From positions 806,001 through 870,000 of the forward strand of contig NC_011529.1 of NCBI RefSeq assembly GCF_000018365.1: 64,000 bases of DNA, read 5' to 3'. The stretch is from Thermococcus onnurineus NA1. GTDB taxonomy: Archaea > Methanobacteriota_B > Thermococci > Thermococcales > Thermococcaceae. Shown in pieces: positions 45,459 to 53,370 of the stretch. Position 1 is the first letter of the stretch. Each line of letters begins with the position of its first letter. The notes beneath the pieces were generated by a model, which saw nothing but the letters and a program-made list of their open reading frames with translations, was not told the origin of the DNA and did no database searches. Position numbers and translations under genes: made by a program.

Positions 45459-46040
45459 TTGAGAAAAAGCCAGCGACTGGCGGGCCTCTGTGCACCCCTG
45501 ATTGGGTTAGGTGGGATTTTCATTGCAATAATCATAAACCGCTCCTGGTGGAGCCTGACTGACAACGCCATAAGCGACCTTGGAAAAGTTGGACTGCCTT
45601 ACAACTGGGTGATGAACCTTGCACTCATTGCAACTGCGATTTTGAGCACATACTACGCGATCGGCCTCTTCGGAGAGCTCAGAAACGTAGTAGAGAAGAT
45701 AGGAGCCGGAGTATTCATTGTCGCTCTCCTATTTCTGGCTGGAATCGGCCTCTTTCCCGAGGGAGCAGATCCGCACTACTACGTCAGCTGGGGTTTCTTC
45801 ATAACAGGTAGCATAGGACTTCTGATAGCCGGCCTCGGCCTCTGGCTTGAGGGAAGAGGGAATATCGGAATTTTTACAGTTACCGTCTTTGTGGTCGCGT
45901 GGATTCTGGCGAGATGGGCCCTCGGGAATTTCGAAGGTGTGGCCATCGCAGAGTTCATCGGAATTTTTGGGATTATAATCTGGCACTACACAGTGCTATG
46001 GGCAAAATTCTACAAAACAGAAAAGCAGAGGAAAAATTAA
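45459..46040 (+). CDS. DUF998 membrane protein
   Basis: 193 residues from TTG 45459, after GGTGATATCA. About six membrane helices; the family opening RLAGLCAPLIGLGGIFIAI and the signature DNAISDLGKVGLPYNWVMN are present, with EGADPHYYVSWGFF in a later loop. Function of DUF998 proteins is unknown. The frame is open back to 45198, so a 280-residue version is possible. It converges with the PPC-domain gene (4-nt overlap). Confidence 0.75.
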   Translation: MRKSQRLAGLCAPLIGLGGIFIAIIINRSWWSLTDNAISDLGKVGLPYNWVMNLALIATAILSTYYAIGLFGELRNVVEKIGAGVFIVALLFLAGIGLFPEGADPHYYVSWGFFITGSIGLLIAGLGLWLEGRGNIGIFTVTVFVVAWILARWALGNFEGVAIAEFIGIFGIIIWHYTVLWAKFYKTEKQRKN

Positions 46041-46456
46041 GACTCTTCGTCCCACAGTGCCAGCCCACTTTCCTGAGGCTTCCTTTCAAGCGGCTCGCCG
46101 AGGAGCTCTTGGATGTAAACCTCCGCGACAAAGACTTCCCCTTCAACAAGATGACCGCCCCAGAGCCTCCCCTCCGAATCGCCGAGTGCGACGTGGATGT
46201 GGGTAAAAGGTTCACCATCCTTAAGGCTTATGTTCCCAGAGAGTGAAACGAGCTCGTAGATGCCTTTCAGCTCAATAACTTTGTACCGCCCTTCCGTTTC
46301 CACAAAGTAGCCAATTCTGGGATTTCTGAGACTTCCAATGGCACTCACCGTCCCAATTAAAACGTTATTTTTTCTCGCAAATTCGTTGATGAAGCTCAGC
46401 AGTTCCTTGCCCTCAGGAACCCTGAACAGAAAATTCCTCCCCCTTGAGAATCTCAT
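46037..46456 (-). CDS. PPC/DUF296-domain DNA-binding-like protein
   Basis: 139 residues. The PPC (DUF296) fold is indicated by FARKNNVLIGTVSAIGSL, THIHVALGDSEGRLWGGHLVEGEVF. The His residues HIH and GGH form the metal site seen in bacterial and archaeal members. In plants the domain occurs with AT-hooks; alone in prokaryotes its role is unknown. ATG 46456 follows GGGGGTGATAG. Confidence 0.82.
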   Translation of the reverse strand: MRFSRGRNFLFRVPEGKELLSFINEFARKNNVLIGTVSAIGSLRNPRIGYFVETEGRYKVIELKGIYELVSLSGNISLKDGEPFTHIHVALGDSEGRLWGGHLVEGEVFVAEVYIQELLGEPLERKPQESGLALWDEES

Positions 46457-46512
46457 AACTATCACCCCCAAAACTAATAAGACAAGCAGGATTTAATAGT
46501 TTGGGTGAGAGA

Positions 46513-47088
46513 ATGAACATCAAAGAAGCTGTCGTAAAAATATTCCCTGAGATTCCTGAGTTAAAGGATGTTGATTTCTCTCAGTACGCCACTCCCTACA
46601 CTCCACTTCTCACCAAGTTTGAAAAAAGCGATGGCAAGGGCCTACTGGAGTTCCAGAGGTTCGTTGAAGAAAACGGTGGCGAGAGAGCAGTAGTTGGAAG
46701 ATTCATTATATCGCTCCTCCAGTATCTGCTCATAAGGTACCGCAGGTACGGTGAACAGGAGGTAATCATTCCGTCAGTGAAAATCTTCATAACCCTAAAG
46801 GGCTGGCTGATTGAGAACGATTACGAGAGAGACTGGCTCAACATCTTTCACAACTTCCTAGGTTACTTGGTGGACATGATGCCACACATAGCAGAATCTG
46901 AAGACTGTGGCATGGCCAACGCGTACCTCACGCTAATTCACAGCCTAACGCTCGAAGCAAAGGAAACGTTTTCGGAGGAGTATTTCCAGGAGCTGGCAGC
47001 AACGGCGGCAAAACACCTCAGAGACCTGAGGGAAAAATGCAGTATCGAGACACCCGTGCCAGAGAAGAAAAGAAAGAATCCCTGCTAA
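46513..47088 (+). CDS. Helical protein of unknown function
   Basis: 191 residues, predicted all-helical (FQRFVEENGGERAVVGRFIISLLQYLLIRY, LNIFHNFLGYLVDMMPHIAE, CGMANAYLTLIHSL), ending in a basic stretch with two Cys. No family recognised. ATG 46513 has GGGTGAG upstream and the TATA-like GGATTTAATAG at 46490-46500. The 3' end overlaps queD by 4 nt on the opposite strand. Confidence 0.7.
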   Translation: MNIKEAVVKIFPEIPELKDVDFSQYATPYTPLLTKFEKSDGKGLLEFQRFVEENGGERAVVGRFIISLLQYLLIRYRRYGEQEVIIPSVKIFITLKGWLIENDYERDWLNIFHNFLGYLVDMMPHIAESEDCGMANAYLTLIHSLTLEAKETFSEEYFQELAATAAKHLRDLREKCSIETPVPEKKRKNPC

Positions 47089-47543
47089 CGCTCCAGTGTT
47101 ACTTCTGCGTAGCTCCTCGGGTCTTCCCAGATTTTCACTCTTATCTTTCTCACGTTGTTCCCAGCTTTTTCAGCTATCCTCTCCGCGAACCACTCGGCTA
47201 TGTATTCCGCAGTAACGTTGGGCTTGTCAAGGACGACTGCTTCGTTCTCGGGAAGCTCCAGACGCTTGCCGTTCTTTTCGATAACTACCAGACCGTTTTT
47301 TCTTTCTATAACCCACTCCTCGCTCACGAGAATCCTGTGGTCCAGGAGCTTAATGAGATTGCTGAGGTGGTTGAAGTCGAATATCATACCGCTTTCATTG
47401 ACATCGCCCCATATCTCCACGTCAACGTTGTAGGTGTGACCGTGAATTCTAAGGCACTTGCTTTCGTATGGAAGAGCGAGGAAGTGCGAGCTATCGAAGT
47501 CCTTGTGCCAGCCGATCTTTCTCTCAGTTAAACGAAATCCCAT
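47085..47543 (-). CDS. queD: 6-pyruvoyl-tetrahydropterin synthase family / QueD
   Basis: 152 residues of the tunnelling T-fold. The catalytic and zinc motif CLRIHGHTYNV has the CxxxHGH spacing of QueD (6-carboxy-tetrahydropterin synthase), and the first zinc His is in DSSHFLALP. FDFNHL and LDHRIL are also typical. Likely job: the 7-deazaguanine route to archaeosine in tRNA; a pterin role cannot be excluded. ATG 47543 follows GTGGTGGG. Confidence 0.82.
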   Translation of the reverse strand: MGFRLTERKIGWHKDFDSSHFLALPYESKCLRIHGHTYNVDVEIWGDVNESGMIFDFNHLSNLIKLLDHRILVSEEWVIERKNGLVVIEKNGKRLELPENEAVVLDKPNVTAEYIAEWFAERIAEKAGNNVRKIRVKIWEDPRSYAEVTLER

Positions 47544-47648
47544 TTTTCCCACCACTTCCGAGTAGAGCAAATTGGTTATAACAATTACTGAGCAGCTTTG
47601 GGATAGGAAAACCTATAAACCAGGGCTACATTAAGGCCATTGATAATC

Positions 47649-48005
47649 ATGCCAATGGGAATGGGACGCGGTTGGGGAAAAGGGCGGGGCAGAAGAAAAA
47701 AGATGAGGATGATAGGCTTCATCCCTCAGGTTAGACATTTCTATCCTGCATTACCGCCCATTGGACAGCCAAAGCCACCGATTTTCATGACTTATGAGGA
47801 GTTCGAAGCTCTGAGGCTGGTTGATTTTGAAGGGTTGACCCAGGAGGAGGCCGGAAAGCGAATGGGGGTTTCAAGAGGAACAGTCTGGAGAGCTCTGAGC
47901 TCAGCCAGAAAGAAAGTTGCTCAGATGCTGGTTGAGGGCAGAGAGCTGATAATCCTTCCTCAAGGAAATGAGGTCCCAAAGGACATTGCTGAAGAAGGCC
48001 CATAA
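47649..48005 (+). CDS. DUF134 (UPF0251) helix-turn-helix regulator
   Basis: 118 residues. A Gly/Met/Arg-rich start (MGMGRGWGKGRGRRKK) is followed by YEEFEALRLVDFEGLTQEEAGKRMG and the helix-turn-helix VSRGTVWRALSSARKKVAQML, typical of DUF134. This family is often found beside NifX-type and MinD-ferredoxin genes in anaerobes, and here the cluster is 4-8 kb away. The start is ATG 47649 or TTG 47640; the ribosome site is weak. TATA-like CCTATAAAC at 47611-47619. Confidence 0.82.
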   Translation: MPMGMGRGWGKGRGRRKKMRMIGFIPQVRHFYPALPPIGQPKPPIFMTYEEFEALRLVDFEGLTQEEAGKRMGVSRGTVWRALSSARKKVAQMLVEGRELIILPQGNEVPKDIAEEGP

Positions 48006-48109
48006 TCTGTTTGTTCGATGAAATATCTTCTTTTATTTGAGTATTGCGTTATCGGGGACGTTTTATGATTGTTTCACCTTTTAGAAAAGCCTAATTTTTG
48101 TATCGAGTG

Positions 48110-48124
48110 ATCTCTCAAATTTTT
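48110..48124 (+). repeat. Left arm of long-range inverted repeat
   Basis: ATCTCTCAAATTTTT, preceded by TCGAGTG. Its exact complement AAAAATTTGAGAGAT lies at 49561-49575, followed by AAATTCGA. The TCGA outside each arm extends the match to an imperfect 22-nt terminal repeat. Confidence 0.5.
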
Positions 48125-48426
48125 CAGCAGATTTTTACTTTTTAAAATAGATAAAATCAAACGAATTTATAAAGTTTTTATTAGATTATTTTGAAGATTA
48201 AATTTCTTGTTGAATTTTAGGACGTAGTTTAATACAATAATTTAAAAGAAAAATATCACTTTTTAAAATAGTTAAAATTTCAAAAAGTCTACCACTCCAG
48301 AAAGAAATTATTAGACAAAAAGAACATATTCAGAACATTGGCAGAAGGATGGCACAGCGACCTCAACACCTCGCAAAATCCACAATCAGCGCCGGTAGAC
48401 GGGCTATCTTGGATCCAATATTGGGC

Positions 48427-48443
48427 TACAATTAAAGGTAGTA
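48427..48443 (+). repeat. Direct repeat copy 1 within the island
   Basis: TACAATTAAAGGTAGTA; a copy with one mismatch is at 49268-49284. Similarity continues weakly for about 15 nt beyond. The role is unknown. Confidence 0.4.
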
Positions 48444-49267
48444 CTAGATCCTCGTGCATAGGTATCATAAATTAAGAGAGCCCAAGAAGATAACTACTTC
48501 CCTGACATTCACAAGAAAAATTAACCGAAATTGACTAATGCCCAGAGCCCTAAGAAAGGCAAAGCTACCCATATGTTCCTTTGTCAGACCAATACTTGGA
48601 ATTGAACCAGCAGACTTTGAAGGGCACTACAAAGAACAGGGCGTTTGCTGACGTCCTTTACGCCAGATACTACGAGTTGAGTCCAGGCAGCATCCTCTGA
48701 TATTTGAGCTGGAAACACCGCTCGCCACTACATGAAACTTGTCATTTCAATATACAACAATGTACATAAATTTTAGATATAAGACACATTATATCTAAAA
48801 TTCACGAACATGTTTGAACATTAACCTGAGGCAGAAATAGATCGCCGATGAGTGCACTGTATAGGAAGGCTCCCTACATGCCCAAAGCTTTTGTTTTAGT
48901 TAAAGGCACCCATGCTGTCTGAAACAGCAGTTATTCATGGAAGATAGAGGAGACCGAATACACAAATGCCAAGACAGGTTGAAGTGATAATCATCTGCCG
49001 TGAGTATAAGGCATTGGAGGGATACAAAACTCTCCAATTTGCACCCCCAGCTTTGCTCCGAAACAAAGTTACAGCTGCCATAAGCTGCAAATAAAATGAT
49101 CACGATGTACTTAGGAAAGATAATAGACAACACAAATAAATATCCATAGACAATCCCCGTGGCCAGACTATCCCCCCCAATTGGGAATGATGGTGTAACC
49201 ATGGACATCCTTTCTGAATCAGGGATTTTTATCGATAAGATCGGGCTTCTACAGACCAAAAAATGAT

Positions 49268-49284
49268 TACAATTAAAGGTGGTA
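49268..49284 (+). repeat. Direct repeat copy 2 within the island
   Basis: TTACAATTAAAGGTGGTA region, same orientation as copy 1, 841 nt downstream. It may reflect an internal duplication in the decayed element. Confidence 0.4.
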
Positions 49285-49560
49285 TCAATTCCAGTCGATA
49301 GAGACTATTGGTGAACTAGACTCAAAAACATTGGTGGGGGTAACTTCATTCGTCGGCATACGCCAGTCAAACATCTTGCCACACTAAAAATCATTGTGAA
49401 AATTACGCTAAGAAAAAGTTAAAAATTTGAATTTTTTAATACTTTAAAGAGTAATTTTTGAGATATATAAACAAGTATCTAATTTATATTGAACTTTTAC
49501 ATAAATAACACTTAAATAAAAAGCATAAAAATCACTATAATTAAACGTAGTAATTCGCCC

Positions 49561-49575
49561 AAAAATTTGAGAGAT
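49561..49575 (-). repeat. Right arm of long-range inverted repeat
   Basis: AAAAATTTGAGAGAT, the complement of 48110-48124. The two arms are 1.44 kb apart and enclose the gene-poor island. It lies 66 nt from the end of purB, so the insertion would be just outside that gene. Confidence 0.5.
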
Positions 49576-49640
49576 AAATTCGACGAAGTGGACAAAACAA
49601 CAAAAACGATGTAGAGAATAAGAGACAATAAATTAAAGCC

Positions 49641-50996
49641 TTACATCCCTTCTTTTCGCTCTTTCTCCCCTATATAAGCAATTACGTTATCAACTATCTG
49701 AGGCGCGATGCCAATATAGTTCTCCGGCTTCAGGCTCTCAAAGTCTTCCTCACTGAGGAACTTTCTGACTTCCTCACTCTCCTTCGCGATCTCCATGAGG
49801 TCCCTCTTCTCGTAGAACGCCTTCATTGCCAGTCCTCTCACCAATTCATGCGCCTCCTGCCTTCCCATGCCCCTTTCAGTAAGCTCGAGCATAAGCGGCT
49901 CGGCCATTATGAGGTTGTGGGTCATGTAGAGGTTCCTCTTAATGTTCTCCGGGAAGAATTCAAGCCCCGAGAGAACCTTCTTCATGCTCTTGAGCATCTC
50001 GTCAAGTAGGACAAAGCTCTCAGGAAGAATAACGCGCTCGACAGAGGAGTTCGTCAGATCCCTCTCGTGCCATAGGGGGTTGTTGAGCAGTGCAGGAATG
50101 ACATTGGAGTAGAGAACCCTCGCCAAGCCACTCACCTTCTCGCTCCGTATGGGGTTCCTCTTGTGGGGCATTGTCGAGGAGCCCACCTGCTTCTTTCCGA
50201 AGGGCTCGCTCACTTCAAGGATTTCAGTTCTCTGGAGGTTTCTGATTTCGAGGGCTATCTTGTCGAGAGTGGAAGCTATAAGCGCGAGAACCATCATTAG
50301 TTCCGCGTAAACGTCGCGCTGGATTACCTGGCTGCTTATTCTGGCAGGCCTGAGACCGAGATCCTCCATGACGAGACGCTGAATTTCGAGGCCCTTATCG
50401 CCGAAAGACGCCATCGTTCCAACTGCACCGCTCATCTGGCCAACCAAAACTCTTTCCTTCAGCTCCTCTATCCTGTCTATGTGTCTCTGTATCTCATCGA
50501 GCCAGAGGGCAAACTTCATGCCGTATGTTGTAGGAACAGCATGTTGCCCGTGGGTTCTCCCGACACAGACCGTGTACTTGTGCTCCTCCGCGAGCTTCTT
50601 GAGAATTGAGCGGAGCTCCCTAAGATCCTTCTCGATTATCGCAAGGGACTCCTTGATGAGAAGAGCGTTAGCCGTGTCGATGATGTCGTTTGAGGTCGCA
50701 CCTAGATGAACGTACTTGCCATGTTCGCCGCAGACCTCACTCAGGGCCTTAACGACGGCCATTATGTCATGGTGTATCTCGTTCTCTATCTCCTTAACGC
50801 GTTCGAGCTTAACCCACTTGGTGTTAGCTCTCTCGGAAATAACGCGGGCGCTCTCTTCGGGGATGTTGCCGAGCTTGGCGTGAGCCCTAGCCAAGGCAGC
50901 CTCAACATCGAGTAGCTTCTGAAGCTTGTTCTCCTCATCCCAAATTCTCCTCATCTCCTCGCTACCGTAGCGATAATCAATCGGATGAACGGCCAT
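49641..50996 (-). CDS. purB: Adenylosuccinate lyase
   Basis: 451 residues, fumarase/aspartase superfamily. It splits SAICAR and adenylosuccinate, releasing fumarate. The signature GSSTMPHKRNP contains the catalytic serine loop; TKWVKLERVKEIENEIHHD and GRTHGQHAVPTTYG carry the catalytic histidines. Normal length. The minus-strand TATA (GTTTTAAGCC) lies near 51025-51035. With purA at 35-36 kb it completes IMP to AMP. Confidence 0.95.
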   Translation of the reverse strand: MAVHPIDYRYGSEEMRRIWDEENKLQKLLDVEAALARAHAKLGNIPEESARVISERANTKWVKLERVKEIENEIHHDIMAVVKALSEVCGEHGKYVHLGATSNDIIDTANALLIKESLAIIEKDLRELRSILKKLAEEHKYTVCVGRTHGQHAVPTTYGMKFALWLDEIQRHIDRIEELKERVLVGQMSGAVGTMASFGDKGLEIQRLVMEDLGLRPARISSQVIQRDVYAELMMVLALIASTLDKIALEIRNLQRTEILEVSEPFGKKQVGSSTMPHKRNPIRSEKVSGLARVLYSNVIPALLNNPLWHERDLTNSSVERVILPESFVLLDEMLKSMKKVLSGLEFFPENIKRNLYMTHNLIMAEPLMLELTERGMGRQEAHELVRGLAMKAFYEKRDLMEIAKESEEVRKFLSEEDFESLKPENYIGIAPQIVDNVIAYIGEKERKEGM

Positions 50997-51131
50997 CCTA
51001 TCACCAGGCCTATGGCAATCCTTACGGCTTAAAACATTTTACTTTAACAGAAACATGCAGGAGCAGAGATGGATATTCGATAAATTCATTAAAGCCATAG
51101 GACTGTCCAATAACGTCAGGAAAGACCGAAA

Positions 51132-51141
51132 AGTATTTAAC
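51132..51141 (+). promoter_or_regulatory. albA promoter
   Basis: AGTATTTAAC is a TATA element with purine-rich sequence before it (GACCGAAA). It lies about 50 nt ahead of ATG 51189. A strong ribosome site GGAGGTG is at 51177-51183. Confidence 0.5.
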
Positions 51142-51188
51142 CGAAATCCCTCGAGATGCTAACGACAAAATTCCTGGAGGTGCCAAAG

Positions 51189-51464
51189 ATGGCAGAGGAG
51201 CATGTTGTCTACATTGGAAAGAAGCCGGTTATGAACTACGTCCTCGCCGTGATAACCCAGTTCAACGAGGGCGCTAAGGAGGTCAGCGTCAAGGCTCGCG
51301 GTAGGGCCATCAGCAGGGCCGTTGACGTCGCCGAGATCGTCAGGAACAGGTTCCTCCCAGAGGTCAGGGTCAAGGAGATCAAGATCGGTACCGAGGAGCT
51401 CCCGACTGCCGACGGCAGGACTGCCAACACCTCGACCATCGAGATCATCCTTGAGAAGCCGTGA
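51189..51464 (+). CDS. albA: Alba DNA/RNA-binding chromatin protein
   Basis: 91 residues, typical Alba length. [20 protein letters not shown] is the N-terminal signature, with the lysine of GKKPV that contacts nucleic acid; [23 protein letters not shown] is the second helix and [10 protein letters not shown] the closing strand. Alba dimers coat DNA and RNA in archaea. The upstream in-frame ATG at 51156 is ahead of the ribosome site and not used. Confidence 0.97.
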
Positions 51465-51575
51465 ATTTGACTTCCTTTCCTTTTACTATCGTGCGTTTCT
51501 AGATTGACTTCAACTCAGTTTGAAGCTGTGAAAAGCTTTAATATCTGCTCACAGTATTCTCCGTAGGTGGCTCCT

Positions 51576-52205
51576 TTGGACTACGAGACCATAGATATAC
51601 ACGATGAGAGAGCGAAAGAGCTCGCTCAGATTCTAATGAACGATAAAGCTATAGCCATCCTGCACCTGCTGGAAGATAGAGCCCTTTCAATGAGCGAGAT
51701 AGCGAGGGAGCTGAACCTTCCCATCTCAACGGTCTCGTACCATATCGACAAGATGCTCAAGGTGGGACTCGTTGAGGTCGCTGGCAAAAAGTACGGCAAG
51801 CGTTTGCAGGAGGTAAAGCTGTACAGTGCCTCAGACAGACCTATTCTGCTTGTTCCCAGGAAGAACGTGGCCAAAGTTAAGAAGAAGGCCGTGCCCGGCT
51901 TTGAGAAGCTTCACGTGATAAGTTTGACCATCGCGGGAATGATGGCGGCCGGCGTCTACAAGGCCTCGACGGATTTGCTGAGTCCAAAGGACATACCCAC
52001 TTATAGCAATACGACTCAATCGGGGAACTTTACTGTGATGGAAGCGGGCAGGGAAATAACCGTGCTCACAGCCAACACCACGCAGGGAATAACTACCACA
52101 CCATTAATGCAGACTTCTGCTTCGGCCCTTCCAGTGATGTTATCTCTTGCGGCGTTCATCTTAACGTTTCTCCTCGTTTCGTATCTTTTGGAGCGCAGGC
52201 GCTGA
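51576..52205 (+). CDS. Membrane-bound ArsR-type winged-helix regulator
   Basis: About 209 residues. The N-terminal half is a winged helix (IAILHLLEDRALSMSEIARELNLPISTVSYHIDKMLKVGLVEV). The C-terminal half has a hydrophobic segment HVISLTIAGMMAAGVYKA, a Thr/Asn-rich loop of about 60 residues with N-x-T sites, and a membrane helix PVMLSLAAFILTFLLVSYLL. It probably senses something outside the cell and binds DNA inside. Start TTG 51576 after AGGTGG, or GTG 51567. TATA GCTTTAATAT near 51535-51544. Confidence 0.8.
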   Translation: MDYETIDIHDERAKELAQILMNDKAIAILHLLEDRALSMSEIARELNLPISTVSYHIDKMLKVGLVEVAGKKYGKRLQEVKLYSASDRPILLVPRKNVAKVKKKAVPGFEKLHVISLTIAGMMAAGVYKASTDLLSPKDIPTYSNTTQSGNFTVMEAGREITVLTANTTQGITTTPLMQTSASALPVMLSLAAFILTFLLVSYLLERRR

Positions 52206-52254
52206 GGAAAGGTTTTTAAGTTTCCCCTCTAACCCCCGTTAGCGAGGTGGTAAA

Positions 52255-52800
52255 ATGGCACCGAGAATCGCCGTGGGACAAGTAGTTAAAAGGAAGGCAG
52301 TCATAGTCAAACCAGACGACACAGTCCACAGAATCGCCAGAATTCTCTCAAGAAACAAGGTCGGAAGCGCTGTCGTCGTCAAGGACGACGAAATCGTTGG
52401 AATAATAACCGACAGGGACATACTCGACAAGGTCGTGGCAAAAGGTAGGGATCCCAAAGACGTTAAAGTCGAGGAGGTAATGACCAAGAACCCTGTAACG
52501 ATAGAGGATGACTACGAGGTACAGGACGCCATCGACAGGATGATGGACAAGGGCATAAGGAGGCTCCTTGTTACCCGCCTTGGAAAGCCGATAGGGTTCG
52601 TAACTGCTGCGGACCTTCTCGCGGCGCTCAATACATACGCTACCGAAGCCGATGAAGCCGCTGAGGAGGAACCCGAGCCAGAGGCGGACGTCTATGGAAT
52701 CTGCGAGCTCTGTGGTCAGTACGGTTCGCTCTACAAAGTCTACATTGAGGGCGGCGAGAAGTGGATCTGCGAGAGCTGCAAGGACTCCTTGAACCTTTAA
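52255..52800 (+). CDS. CBS-pair protein with C-terminal zinc ribbon
   Basis: 181 residues: two CBS repeats (VIVKPDDTVHRIARILSRNKVGS with IITDRDIL, and VTIEDDYEVQDAIDRMMDKGIRRLLVT with FVTAADLL), an acidic linker (EEEPEPEAD) and a zinc ribbon CELCGQYG...CESC. CBS pairs bind adenine nucleotides or SAM; the ribbon suggests nucleic-acid or protein contact. A regulator is likely, but the target is unknown. GAGGTGG precedes ATG 52255; TATA-like GGTTTTTAAG at 52211-52220. Confidence 0.85.
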   Translation: MAPRIAVGQVVKRKAVIVKPDDTVHRIARILSRNKVGSAVVVKDDEIVGIITDRDILDKVVAKGRDPKDVKVEEVMTKNPVTIEDDYEVQDAIDRMMDKGIRRLLVTRLGKPIGFVTAADLLAALNTYATEADEAAEEEPEPEADVYGICELCGQYGSLYKVYIEGGEKWICESCKDSLNL

Positions 52801-53315
52801 CCGCCCCTTAGCTCTTTCATAACTTCATCCATTACCCCAGTGAAGACTCTGTTTCTGTTCTCGACGCTCAGTGTGTAGAGTTTTCCAAGCGGCCTGAACT
52901 TGTCCACAAAGCGTCTGTGAACAACCGCCAGAAGAGGCTTTTCTGACCTCAGGGCTTCTCCAACAACCCTTACAAACTCGTCGCTCATGTACTCCATCGG
53001 GCCGATTTCATCTATGACGATTAGGTCGGCCTCAATTAAAGCTCTCCTTATCGCGGAAACGCCAACGCGATTGAGCTCGTCAACATGGACTACGTATTTT
53101 CCTATCCTCGGCCTTCCGTTGCCTATCCACGCGAGAGTTCCCTCCTCGCCCGTGTCGAGGGCAGTGATTTTAAATCCCATCCTCCTCCCACGCTGGCGAA
53201 CCTCCTGAGTTATCATGCCGCCGACGATGTAGCCCCAGCGGTCGACTTCCCTAGCAACTCTGCTCACAAGCGTTGTCTTCCCAACTCCTGCCGGGCCGGT
53301 TATGAATATCCTCAT
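52797..53315 (-). CDS. THEP1-type nucleoside-triphosphatase
   Basis: 172 residues. Walker A FITGPAGVGKTTLVSRV at residues 3-19 and Walker B LIVIDEIGPMEY near 96-107; GGMITQEVRQRGRRMGFKI between them is the THEP1 signature. Aquifex and human relatives hydrolyse NTPs; the cellular role is unclear. ATG 53315 follows GGTGGTGAC. It diverges from mtnA with 55 nt between, and its end overlaps the CBS gene by 4 nt. Confidence 0.88.
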   Translation of the reverse strand: MRIFITGPAGVGKTTLVSRVAREVDRWGYIVGGMITQEVRQRGRRMGFKITALDTGEEGTLAWIGNGRPRIGKYVVHVDELNRVGVSAIRRALIEADLIVIDEIGPMEYMSDEFVRVVGEALRSEKPLLAVVHRRFVDKFRPLGKLYTLSVENRNRVFTGVMDEVMKELRGG

Positions 53316-53370
53316 TGTCACCACCGAACGAGTTTTAAGCTTCCTCCTTAAACCCTTTAGGGTGGTCGTG

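Larger units (their letters stand above)
48006..49640. other. AT-rich gene-poor island, probable decayed insertion
   Basis: 1.6 kb without a convincing gene. Both ends (48110-48300, 49400-49620) are very AT-rich; the middle is closer to the genome average. A short open stretch at 48603-48715 (reads ELNQQTLKGTTKNRAFADV) and an overlapping one from ATG 48538 look like relics of one gene. A 119-codon minus-strand frame (48900-49259) has no ribosome site and low-quality composition. A 15-bp inverted repeat at 48110-48124 and 49561-49575 brackets the island. Confidence 0.55.

Noticed and set aside
48900-49259. 119-codon minus-strand frame in the island
   Set aside because: No ribosome site, unusual composition and no recognised motif; kept only as part of the island description.
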